In this document: piece after piece, positions 25,948 through 33,581 of the stretch | Numbering within the stretch: position 1 is the stretch's first letter | Layout: every line of letters begins with the position of its first letter | Origin: Streptomyces sp. NRRL S-118 | GTDB lineage: Bacteria; Actinomycetota; Actinomycetes; Streptomycetales; Streptomycetaceae | Direction: 5' to 3' | DNA: 64,000 nucleotides | Assembly: GCF_000716335.1 (NCBI RefSeq) | Contig: NZ_KL591011.1 | Span: forward strand, 84,411-148,410 | Program-made: the position numbers and the translations under genes | Notes under the pieces: generated by a model | Seen by the model: only the letters and a program-made list of their open reading frames with translations | Told to the model about the DNA's origin: nothing | Databases searched by the model: none

Positions 25948-28158
25948 TCATGGCCGGGTCGCCGGGACCGGTGACACGTCGACGGGGAAGCCGTTGAGCA
26001 CGGCGGTGCCCGAGAGCGGGTCGAGCCGTGACCCGTCGAGGAGCTGGTTGACGTTGACGCCGGGCCGCCCGGCGGCGACCGCCATGCGCGTGCCGGGCCG
26101 GTCGTGCCCCCAGCCGTGCGGGAGGCTGACCACTCCCCTGCGCACCGCGTCGGTGACCTCCACCGGTACCTCCAGCTCCCCGCCGTCGGCCTTGATCCGG
26201 GCCGGGGCGCCGTCGGCCAGGCCGAGCCGGGCGGCGTCCTCGGGGTGGACCTGGAGCGTGCAGGTGTTGGTCCCGCCGTTGAGGGCGGGGATGTTGTGCA
26301 GCCAGCTGTTGTTGGACCGCAGATGGCGGCGGCCCACCAGGACGAGGTTGTCGGTGCCGGCGTCGTCCAGCGTGCGGCGCAGCCGCGGCAGGTCGGCGGC
26401 GACCGGTTCCGGAAGCAGCTCGATGCGCCCGCTGCGGGTCTTGAGGACGTGCGGGATGCGGGGCTGCAACGGGCCGAGGTCGATCCCGTGGGGGTGCGCG
26501 AGGAGCCGGTCGAGCGTCAGGCCGTACGGGCCGAGGCGCAGCATCATGTCCAGGCGGCGCTCCGGGCCGCTGCGCCCGCCGAGTCCGGCGGCGTACTCCT
26601 CGGGGTCCTGGCCGTACGCGGGTGAGTGGGGTTCGGTGACGGCCTTGGCCAGGGTGCGTCCGATGACCATGGCGTCGACGGTGTCCGGGTCGGCGCCGTG
26701 CATGCCGGTGGCGGCCAGGATCAGCCGGGCGTGGATCTCGCACTCGTCCATGCGCCCGGGCTCGAGGGGGACGGCCGCGGGCGTGTAGCGGACCTGGTTG
26801 CGGACGGCGAAGCCGTTGAACGCGAAGTCGAAGTGGGCGCTCTGGGAGGGCGGCGGCGGGGGCAGGACCACGTCCGCGTGACGGGAGGTCTCGTTGAGGT
26901 ACGGATCGACGCTCACCATGAAGTCGAGCCCGGCCAGCGCCCGGTCGAGGCGGTCGCCGTCCGGCGCGGAGAGGACCGGGTTGGCGGCGATGGCGACGAG
27001 CGCGCGGATGCGGCCGTCGCCGGGTGTCTCGATCTCCTCGGCGAGGGCGGCCAGGGGCAGTTCGCCCTTGGCCTCGGGGTGTCCGGAGACCCGGCTGGCC
27101 CAGCGGCCCAGCGCGAAGCCCTTGCCGGGGCCGGGGGGTCGCGGTGCGGGGGCGGTGGCGGAGAGCGGGAAGAGCGCCCCGCCGGGCCGGTCGAGGTTCC
27201 CGGTGAGCACGTTGAGGACGTCGACGAGCCAGTTGGTGAGGGTGCCGTGGACGACCGTGCTGCCGCCGATGCGCCCGTACACGGCGGCCGAGGGCGCCGC
27301 GGCCAGCTCGCGCGCGAGGGTGCGGATGGTGCCGGCGTCCACGTCGCAGGCGTCGGCCACGGCCTCGGGGGTGAACTCCCGCAGTGCCTCCTCGACGTCC
27401 GCGAGGCCCTCGACATGGCCGGCGAGCGTCCCGGGGTCGCTGAGGCCCTCCGTGAGGATGGTGGTGGCGAGGGCGGCCAGCAGCAGCGCGTCGGTACCGG
27501 GCCGGATGGCCACGTGCCGGTCGGCGAGGCGGGCCGTACGGGTGCGGCGCGGGTCGACGACGGTGAGGGTGCCGCCGCGTTTGCGCAGGGCCTTGATCCT
27601 GCCGGGGAAGTCGGGGGCGGTGCACAGACTGCCGTTGGACTCCAGCGGGTTGGCGCCGAGCATCAGCAGATGGGCCGTGCGGTCCAGGTCGGGGACGGGG
27701 ATGGCGAACGGGTCGCCGAAGAGCAGCCCGCTGGAGACGTGCTTGGGCATCTGGTCGAGCGTGGATGCGGTGAAGAGGTTGCGGGTGCGCAGGGCGCCGA
27801 GGAGCACGGGCGGGTAGAGGGCGCCGGCCATGGTGTGCACGTTCGGGTTGCCGAGGACGACGCCGAGGGCGTTCGGACCGTACTGCCCGAGGAGCGGCGG
27901 CAGCCGGCGGGCGATGGTGTCGAACGCCTCGTCCCAGGTCGCTTCCCGCAGCTCGCCGTCCTTGCGGACGAGGGGGGTGCGGAGCCGGTCGGGATCGGCG
28001 TCGACCTCGCCGAACGCGGCTCCCTTGGGGCAGATGAAGCCCTGGCTGAACACGTCGTCCCGGTCGCCGCGGGCGCCGGTGACGCGGGTGCCGTCGAGGG
28101 TGAGGGTCAGCCCGCAGGTGGCTTCGCAGAGCGGGCAGATGCGCAGGGCGGTGGGCAT
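25948..28158 (-). CDS. Molybdopterin-dependent oxidoreductase (formate dehydrogenase/nitrate reductase superfamily)
   Basis: A 736-residue bis-MGD enzyme. The N-terminal [4Fe-4S] motif CPLCEATCGLTL...CPKG is at residues about 7-43, followed by the molybdopterin-binding alpha/beta domains (GNPNVHTMAGALYPPV, VVDPRRTRTARLADRHVAIRPG in two strands) and a C-terminal dinucleotide-binding domain (LPHGWGHDRPG). No Tat signal is present, so it is cytoplasmic. No electron-transfer subunit is adjacent. The ATG at 28158 is preceded by GGGAGG. Operator copy D is 53 bp upstream, linking it to the TetR at 3786. The substrate is unknown; a hydroxylation or dehydrogenation in the same acid pathway is possible. 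Confidence 0.88.
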   Translation of the reverse strand: MPTALRICPLCEATCGLTLTLDGTRVTGARGDRDDVFSQGFICPKGAAFGEVDADPDRLRTPLVRKDGELREATWDEAFDTIARRLPPLLGQYGPNALGVVLGNPNVHTMAGALYPPVLLGALRTRNLFTASTLDQMPKHVSSGLLFGDPFAIPVPDLDRTAHLLMLGANPLESNGSLCTAPDFPGRIKALRKRGGTLTVVDPRRTRTARLADRHVAIRPGTDALLLAALATTILTEGLSDPGTLAGHVEGLADVEEALREFTPEAVADACDVDAGTIRTLARELAAAPSAAVYGRIGGSTVVHGTLTNWLVDVLNVLTGNLDRPGGALFPLSATAPAPRPPGPGKGFALGRWASRVSGHPEAKGELPLAALAEEIETPGDGRIRALVAIAANPVLSAPDGDRLDRALAGLDFMVSVDPYLNETSRHADVVLPPPPPSQSAHFDFAFNGFAVRNQVRYTPAAVPLEPGRMDECEIHARLILAATGMHGADPDTVDAMVIGRTLAKAVTEPHSPAYGQDPEEYAAGLGGRSGPERRLDMMLRLGPYGLTLDRLLAHPHGIDLGPLQPRIPHVLKTRSGRIELLPEPVAADLPRLRRTLDDAGTDNLVLVGRRHLRSNNSWLHNIPALNGGTNTCTLQVHPEDAARLGLADGAPARIKADGGELEVPVEVTDAVRRGVVSLPHGWGHDRPGTRMAVAAGRPGVNVNQLLDGSRLDPLSGTAVLNGFPVDVSPVPATRP

Positions 28159-28210
28159 GGGGCCTCCCGGGACGGCGGCAGCGGCGGTGGGCGCACGAAT
28201 ACCGGCGAGC

Positions 28211-28228
28211 ATACCGACCGGTAGGCAT
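28211..28228. promoter_or_regulatory. TetR-type operator, copy D
   Basis: Reads ATACCGACCGGTAGGCAT, 16 of 18 matches to ATACCGACCGGTCGGTAT, the best of the four copies, in front of the molybdoenzyme gene. Confidence 0.72.
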
Positions 28229-28314
28229 GCTGGCGATGCCCTGCGCGGGGTTCGGTGTCGCCACCGCCCGTGGTGCGGGTGGTGCGGCCTGCAGGTGGGG
28301 CCGCCGGACGGGCG

Positions 28315-29103
28315 TCAGGCGAGGACGGGGGCGAGGTAGGCGTGGAGCAGGGCCCGGGTCTCGGCGACCAGTGCGGGGTCGCCCGAGGGGTGCGTGCGGA
28401 AGGCGAGCTGGAGGAGCGCGTCGGTCGCCTCGACGCCGACGAGCACCTTGCGGCGCAGCGCCGTGTCGGGGGTGCGCCCGAGGTGCGTGGCGAGCAGCTC
28501 GCAGAGGCGGTCGGCGACGCGGTGGTTGGGATGCCGCTCGCCCGGGTGACCGGGGAACGGGTCGGCGGGCTCCGAGGCCCCGGGGGTCTCACCCGCCACA
28601 GAGACACCGGGGCCACCGGGTCCACCGCGACCACCGGGTCCGTCGGACACCCCGGGGTTCTCAGGCCCCTCGGACGCCTCGGGGCCGTCCGAAGCCCCGG
28701 GTTCCCCCGGGCTTCCCGCGGGCGCCGGCACCCCGAAGTCGACGAGCCCGAAACCGGGCACGGTCCGCTTCATGGCGAGGTACTCGTCCAGCACGGCGTC
28801 GATGGCCGCGTACGCGCCCGGGCGGGGCAGCGCGGCGAGGCGGGCGGCGACGCGCTCGGCGTAACGGTCCAGGTTGCGGTGGGCGAGCGCGGCGGCCATC
28901 GCGCGCTTGTTGGAGAAGAAGCGGTAGACGGACCCGATCGGGACGCCGGCGCGGACGGCGACGGCCCGGGTGCTCAGGTCTTCGTAGCCGGTCTCGTCGA
29001 GGAGTTCGGCGCACGCGTCGAGGATCCGGGCCAGGCGCTCGGCGCTGCGCTGCTGCACGGGGGTGCGGCGGAGGGAGCTGGGCTGGGGCACGGACTCCAT
29101 CAT
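28315..29103 (-). CDS. TetR family regulator with Gly/Pro-rich internal insertion
   Basis: 262 residues. The helix-turn-helix is at about 22-67 (ILDACAELLDETGYEDLSTRAV, then AGVPIGSVYRFFSNKR). The ligand domain is interrupted near residues 127-195 by a low-complexity run made of short Gly-Pro-Glu/Ser units (GEPGASDGPEASEGPENPG and similar). It then resumes at RVADRLCELLATHLGR. Ordinary TetR proteins have a loop here at most. It is downstream of the membrane-protein operon and upstream of the molybdoenzyme, all on the minus strand. Its operator is not evident. Confidence 0.85.
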   Translation of the reverse strand: MMESVPQPSSLRRTPVQQRSAERLARILDACAELLDETGYEDLSTRAVAVRAGVPIGSVYRFFSNKRAMAAALAHRNLDRYAERVAARLAALPRPGAYAAIDAVLDEYLAMKRTVPGFGLVDFGVPAPAGSPGEPGASDGPEASEGPENPGVSDGPGGRGGPGGPGVSVAGETPGASEPADPFPGHPGERHPNHRVADRLCELLATHLGRTPDTALRRKVLVGVEATDALLQLAFRTHPSGDPALVAETRALLHAYLAPVLA

Positions 29104-29133
29104 GCCCCTCGGCCCACCGCCGCGGGACGTGCG

Positions 29134-30417
29134 TCACGCGACGAGCAGGCCGATGCCGCCGAGGGTGTACACGATCATCAGCGCGAACAGCGGGAGCTGT
29201 CCCACGACGGCGCGGTGCGGCGGGAAGAGGCGGACGGCGCGGTCGTGCGCGGCGACGACACCGAGGACGTGGCCGGTGACGACGGCGCCGATCTGCAGCG
29301 CCGCGATCCCGCCGGGGCTCAGGGGCGGAGCGGCCGGAGGGGGATGGTCGACGCCGAGCGCCATGATGACGGTGCGTGGCCCTTCGGTGACGAGAAGTGT
29401 GGCGTAGTGGGCGACGAGATAGCCGAGCGCGATGGGGACGAGGGAGTGGGCGAAGGCGCCGAGCGGGTGGGCGAGCGGGCCGGAGAGGAGCCGCGTGGCG
29501 CCGGCGCACAGGCAGTAGAGGGTGGCGACGAGGGCGACGGCGGCGACCAGGCCGAGAGTGGCCGTGGCGGTGCGGCCGAGGGGTGAGGTCTGGAGGGTGG
29601 TGATCCAGGCGGGGGTGTCGCGGATTCCGTCGTAGGCGGTGGAGCCGAGCAGGACGCAGACGGTGGCGACCAGGCCGGGGGTGGGCGGGGTGGAGTCGAG
29701 GCCGTGGAGGGGATGGCGCAGGACGAGCAGGCCGTCGGCGCGGCGGCCGAACGGGGAGAGCCGGGCCAGGAGCGTGGAGTACGCCTCGAAGGGGTCCGCG
29801 TGCGTGAACCAGCGCTCGCCGTAGCGGGCGGCGCAGGCGAGGTGGACGACGGTGTGGAGGGTCAGGAAGGCGAGGAGGGAGGCACGGGACGCGGGGTGGG
29901 GCGAGGCGAGTTCCAGCCAGGTGAAGGCGAGCAGGCCGGCGGCGGCGGGCCGCATGCCGAGGCGGGGCGGCAGGGGGCGGCCGGCCGCCGGGCGGCGGGG
30001 AAGGAGCGCGTGCAGGGCGCGCAGCGGGTTGAGGAGGCGCCAGACGGGTCCGAGGAGGAGGGATGCGGGGAGGAGACCGACCCAGAACAGTACGTGGACG
30101 GCGCCGGCGGCGGGGTTGCGAGCGGGGTCGTCGGGGCCGAGGACGAGGTGGAGGACCACGAACAGGCAGGCCGCCGAGCCCAGTCCGCGCAGGGCGGCGC
30201 GCAGGGGCCGCGCGCTGGCGGCGCGTTGCACGCAGGCGGGAAGCGCACGGCCCGAGCGGTCACCGCGGAAGCGGGACACCGACCACAGCAGGCCCAGCCC
30301 GAGGAAGGAGACGAACAGCGCGGCGAACGCACCGGCGAAGGCGTAGAACGGCGGGACCGGCAGGTCGTGCGTGGATCCCACCCCGTGGGCCAGCGGCAGC
30401 GGCGTGAACGGCCTCAC
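29134..30417 (-). CDS. Polytopic membrane protein of unknown function
   Basis: 427 residues with about nine or ten hydrophobic helices, for example FAGAFAALFVSFLGLGLLW near residue 27 and ATLGLVAAVALVATLYCLC near 290. Conserved-looking loops include WRLLNPLRALHALLP, YGERWFTHADPFEAYSTLLARLSP and VTGHVLGVVAAHDRAVRLFP. I do not recognise a named family. The GTG at 30417 overlaps the stop of the lipoprotein gene (GTGA), so it is translationally coupled. It is probably a membrane partner of the beta-helix and cupredoxin-like proteins, by analogy with copper-handling operons (inference). Confidence 0.78.
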   Translation of the reverse strand: MRPFTPLPLAHGVGSTHDLPVPPFYAFAGAFAALFVSFLGLGLLWSVSRFRGDRSGRALPACVQRAASARPLRAALRGLGSAACLFVVLHLVLGPDDPARNPAAGAVHVLFWVGLLPASLLLGPVWRLLNPLRALHALLPRRPAAGRPLPPRLGMRPAAAGLLAFTWLELASPHPASRASLLAFLTLHTVVHLACAARYGERWFTHADPFEAYSTLLARLSPFGRRADGLLVLRHPLHGLDSTPPTPGLVATVCVLLGSTAYDGIRDTPAWITTLQTSPLGRTATATLGLVAAVALVATLYCLCAGATRLLSGPLAHPLGAFAHSLVPIALGYLVAHYATLLVTEGPRTVIMALGVDHPPPAAPPLSPGGIAALQIGAVVTGHVLGVVAAHDRAVRLFPPHRAVVGQLPLFALMIVYTLGGIGLLVA

Positions 30418-31190
30418 CGTACGGCGAGTTGCACGAGGACCAGGCCGGACGCGTGGGTCTCGACCGCGAACAGCCCGGTGCGGTCGGCCGTGAGCGTGAG
30501 CGTGGTGGGCCGGCCGGCGGGCAGCGGAGCCTCCTTGTCGTAGCCGTGGACGTGGAGCGTGTCGTCGCGGTCGCTGGTGACGGTGAGGGCGAGGCGCTCA
30601 CCCCGCTTCACCTCGACCCGGCGCGGGGGCGGCTGTACGGCGCCTCCGGTGACGGTGATGTCCAGCGTCCGGTCGGCACGGGCATCGTCCGCGGGCCCGA
30701 GCCCGACCGTGGCCTCGACGGGTCTGCCGCGCACGGCCCAGGCGGTGTGGTCGTCGGCGTGGAGGCGGGCGGTGAGGGTGCGGGCGCCGGGCGGCAGCGC
30801 GCTGCCGGGCAGGTGGTGCCAGGGACCGTAGACGCGAGCCACGGGCCGGCCGTCGAGGAGGAGGCGGGCGTGGCCGCGGCCGGGCAGCGCGGCGCCGCCG
30901 GCGCTCTGCGGCGTGAAGCGGAAGTCCCGTACGTCGAGGTGGACGTTCCAGCCGTCCTCCGAGTCGCGCCGTGCGGTGAGCCGTATCGCGGGCGCGCCCT
31001 GCGGCGGCACCTGTCGCAGCCGGTGCCCGGTCCCGTCCTCCGCGTCCAGCAGCGTGCCCGTGGAGCCGGTCGCCTCCTGGTGGCTGGTGCCGGGCTTGTG
31101 GTGGGTGGTGGCGGGGCCGCCGCATCCGGCGACCGTGGCCACGGCCACTGCCGCGGCCACGGCGGAGGCGACCGCCGGCGAGGCGGCCAC
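30414..31190 (-). CDS. Putative lipoprotein with C-terminal cupredoxin-like domain
   Basis: 258 residues from a GTG at 31190. A hydrophobic N-terminus rich in Ala/Val ends in the lipobox TVAGC. The mature protein has two beta-rich parts. The second (about residues 165-258) ends HVHGYDKEAPLPAGR...GLFAVETHASGLVLVQL, with His residues placed as in cupredoxin-like domains. The signal lacks the usual positive start, and the same frame is open upstream into the DPDGSR repeats. The product may therefore be the C-terminal half of a larger protein whose frame was broken at 31329-31345. Its stop overlaps the next gene's GTG. Confidence 0.7.
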   Translation of the reverse strand: MAASPAVASAVAAAVAVATVAGCGGPATTHHKPGTSHQEATGSTGTLLDAEDGTGHRLRQVPPQGAPAIRLTARRDSEDGWNVHLDVRDFRFTPQSAGGAALPGRGHARLLLDGRPVARVYGPWHHLPGSALPPGARTLTARLHADDHTAWAVRGRPVEATVGLGPADDARADRTLDITVTGGAVQPPPRRVEVKRGERLALTVTSDRDDTLHVHGYDKEAPLPAGRPTTLTLTADRTGLFAVETHASGLVLVQLAVR

Positions 31191-33430
31191 CGGCCATGGG
31201 CCTCTGCCGGAGGCGCCGGCCGGGCGCCCGGGCCCGCGGCGGGCCCCTCCCGCCGGCCGCGGCGGGCCGTCCGGATGCCGGGGAGCATCCAGGTCCCGAG
31301 AACCGTCCGGGTCCCGAGAACCGTCCGGGCCCGAGAACCGTCCGGGTCCCGAGAACCGTCCGGGTCCCGAGGACCGTCCGGGTCCCGGTCCGGAACGCCG
31401 TCGGGGCGCTCCCCCGCCTCCCCGCGCCCCGGTCCCGGGGCCGACGCGGCGACCGCGCCGAGCACCCACACCACCGCGAGCAGGGTGCGCAGCCACGCGG
31501 GGCTCACCGGGGTCCAGGGGATCATGACGACCGCCTTGTCGAAGGCGTCGAGGAGGGTGACGACGCCCAGCGCCACGGTCGTCCGGCCCAGGCCGCGGCG
31601 GCCGGCGCGCCGCAGCGCGAGGCCCAGCCCGGTCCACCCCGCACCCAGGAGCAGCAGCGCGAGGGCCGGGACGTACCCGGCGGCGAGGCCCGTCGTCGAG
31701 CCGGCGACGTCCAGCGCGAGCCCCGCCGCACCCGCCGCCGCGGCCGCCCCGGCGAGCCGGCCGGTGCGCAGCCGGCGCCACCACAGGACGCCCCCGACGA
31801 GGGTGAGGACGGCGGCGGTGCCGAGGGCGAGCTGGGTCTCGACGCGTGCGAGGCCGCGGGCGCCGTACCAGTCGCAGCCGGCCGGCAGCCGCCGCGCCCG
31901 GACGTCGTAGTCGGCGCAGACGAGGAGCTGGACGAGCTTGACGGGTTCCCCGACGAGCCGATGGGAACCTCCGGAGACCTCGCCGCGCCGGGCTCCGCAG
32001 GTGGGCAGGGTGCGGGGCGTCGAGGATCCGGTGTCCGGCTGCCAGCAGTTGCCGCTGCCCTGTCCGTCCCACCACACGTCGGTGCGGTTCGGCCGCGGGT
32101 TGCCGGCCTTGTCGACGCCGAGCCGGTTGCCCGCGTACCGGTTGTGGTGCGAGGTGTCGGCCTGTTTCGACCACGCGCTCTCGCCCCGGATGAAGGCCGG
32201 GACGGCGCTGAGGTAGAAGGCCGTGCGCCGGTGGCCGTGGATCCAGTTGTCCTCGTACAGGTTCCAGTTGCCGCCGGCGGTGATGATGCCGGAGCCGGGC
32301 GGCATGGATATCTGCGGGCAGACGACGCCCTGTTCGTAGCCCCGTTCGGCGGGCGGCCGGGCGCAGGTGCCGTCGGCGACGTACCGGTAGTAGTCCTGGT
32401 TGTTGTCGTGGATGTCGTTGCGTGCGAAGCGGGCGTGGTTCTGCGGGAGTCCGGGGTGTCCGGGGAAGGCGCTGTCCATCGAGGCGCCGCCCATGTTGTG
32501 GTCGAACTCGTTGTCGTGGACGTACACGGAGTCCCCGGCCGTGCCCGAGTAGCCGACCATGTTGTGGTGGCTCCGGCAGCCCGTGATCTCGATCGAGTAG
32601 CGGGGGACGCCGTAGCCGCGGCCGTCGTTGATGTCCGACGCGCTGCCCGGGTAGATGCCGGAGTCGCCGTTGCCGTACGACTCGCAGTTCTTGTACAGGC
32701 CGTGGTCGCTGGCGAAGGTGAGGAAGCCGTACTCGTCGTTCCACCGGGTCAGCACGTCGTCGATGACGAAGCCGTCGGCGGCGAGGACGTACAGCGAGTT
32801 GAAGGTGGTGCGCTGGGCGGTGAAGTTGCGGAAGTAGACGCCGTCGGAGCCGTCGGCCCTGATCGCGTTGAGCTTGCGGTACTTCGCGTCGATGACGACG
32901 TCGGTGCGGTCCGCTCCGGTGCCCTCGATCTGCAGGTCCTTCTTGCCGAGGATCGCGACGAGGTTCTGGTTGTGGGGGCACTGCCGCTGCTGGGCGTAGG
33001 ACAGCACCTGGTAGCCGAACGACGACCGCGGGGCGTCCAGGGCGGCACACGCCCCCGCGGGCGGCGGCAGCGAGGGCTCCTCCTCGTACAGCCCGGGCAG
33101 GATCGCGATGGTCATGCCGGGCCGGTCGACGGCGTCGACGGCCTGCTGCACGTGCCGGTACCCGTCCCGGACGCAGCGCGCGAAGAGCCGTTCGTTGCGG
33201 TCCCGGATGAGCGGCGGGAAGCGCGCGGTGCGGCGGGCGAAGTCGTCCGGGTCGGTCTTGCACACCAGCAGGTCCGGCTCCCCGGTGCGCAGCACGGGCA
33301 CGCTGCCCGAGCCGTCGGGGAAGGCGACGGGCCGTTCCTCGTGGGCCCGGGCGGCGGGAGCGCCCACCAGGACCACGAGCGCGGCGGAGACGACGGCGAG
33401 GAGCCTGGCTTTCCACGGCATGCGGGCCAT
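30608..33430 (-). CDS. Right-handed parallel beta-helix protein with C-terminal membrane domain; frame breaks in an 18-bp repeat
   Basis: From the ATG at 33430 it has a signal peptide (WKARLLAVVSAALVVLVG, cleaved near AARAHE). A cysteine-containing secreted region and a pectate-lyase-like beta-helix follow (about residues 90-480; FVIDDVLTRWNDEYGFL, YSIEITGCRSHHNMVGY). Four or five membrane helices lie at about 530-690 and then a DPDGSR repeat. Residues to about 695 are convincing. Beyond the 17-bp repeat copy at 31329-31345 the literal frame runs on to 30608 but is low-complexity Arg/Pro sequence overlapping the lipoprotein gene, so it is almost certainly out of frame. NosD-like proteins share the fold; an exact role is not known. 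Confidence 0.72.
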   Translation of the reverse strand: MARMPWKARLLAVVSAALVVLVGAPAARAHEERPVAFPDGSGSVPVLRTGEPDLLVCKTDPDDFARRTARFPPLIRDRNERLFARCVRDGYRHVQQAVDAVDRPGMTIAILPGLYEEEPSLPPPAGACAALDAPRSSFGYQVLSYAQQRQCPHNQNLVAILGKKDLQIEGTGADRTDVVIDAKYRKLNAIRADGSDGVYFRNFTAQRTTFNSLYVLAADGFVIDDVLTRWNDEYGFLTFASDHGLYKNCESYGNGDSGIYPGSASDINDGRGYGVPRYSIEITGCRSHHNMVGYSGTAGDSVYVHDNEFDHNMGGASMDSAFPGHPGLPQNHARFARNDIHDNNQDYYRYVADGTCARPPAERGYEQGVVCPQISMPPGSGIITAGGNWNLYEDNWIHGHRRTAFYLSAVPAFIRGESAWSKQADTSHHNRYAGNRLGVDKAGNPRPNRTDVWWDGQGSGNCWQPDTGSSTPRTLPTCGARRGEVSGGSHRLVGEPVKLVQLLVCADYDVRARRLPAGCDWYGARGLARVETQLALGTAAVLTLVGGVLWWRRLRTGRLAGAAAAAGAAGLALDVAGSTTGLAAGYVPALALLLLGAGWTGLGLALRRAGRRGLGRTTVALGVVTLLDAFDKAVVMIPWTPVSPAWLRTLLAVVWVLGAVAASAPGPGRGEAGERPDGVPDRDPDGPRDPDGSRDPDGSRARTVLGTRTVLGTWMLPGIRTARRGRREGPAAGPGARPAPPAEAHGRWPPRRRSPPPWPRQWPWPRSPDAAAPPPPTTSPAPATRRRPAPRARCWTRRTGPGTGCDRCRRRARPRYGSPHGATRRTAGTSTSTYGTSASRRRAPAAPRCPAAATPASSSTAGPWLASTVPGTTCPAARCRPAPAPSPPASTPTTTPPGPCAADPSRPRSGSGPRTMPVPTGRWTSPSPEAPYSRPRAGSR
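31293..31381 (-). repeat. 18-bp tandem repeat (DPDGSR) with one 17-bp copy
   Basis: Five head-to-tail copies of GTCCCGAGAACCGTCCGG (+ strand), encoding DPDGSR on the minus strand. Copies lie at 31293, 31311, 31329, 31346 and 31364. The copy at 31329-31345 lacks one T and is 17 bp, and the last has one substitution. DPDGSR is read in the beta-helix frame on one side of the short copy and in the lipoprotein frame on the other. Confidence 0.9.
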
Positions 33431-33533
33431 GCCCGTGAGAGTAGAGCGTTGTTCATCTTTGGGAACCCCTCGCGCACGGGTTTCGTCCCAGCCCCACCTC
33501 GCCCGCACCCGATGCCGTTGACGTGGGCGCCAC

Positions 33534-33561
33534 GGAATCCTACGGTCTTACATAGGATTCC
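33534..33561. promoter_or_regulatory. Operator-like inverted repeat upstream of hmgA
   Basis: GGAATCCTA (33534-33542) and TAGGATTCC (33553-33561) are perfect 9-bp arms separated by 10 bp, 20 bp before the hmgA start. A -35-like TTGACG is at 33518-33523. The size and position fit a dimeric repressor such as the adjacent GntR or an IclR-type protein. Confidence 0.65.
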
Positions 33562-33581
33562 TTCTGGAGCAGGAGCGGTCG

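Noticed and set aside
26626..28224. Long + strand open frame (532 codons) opposite the molybdoenzyme
   Set aside because: Gly/Glu/Val-rich shadow of a gene with clear [4Fe-4S] and molybdopterin motifs.
31293..31393. Regular short repeats resembling a CRISPR array
   Set aside because: The 18-bp units are directly adjacent with no spacers, code for DPDGSR, and there are no cas genes.
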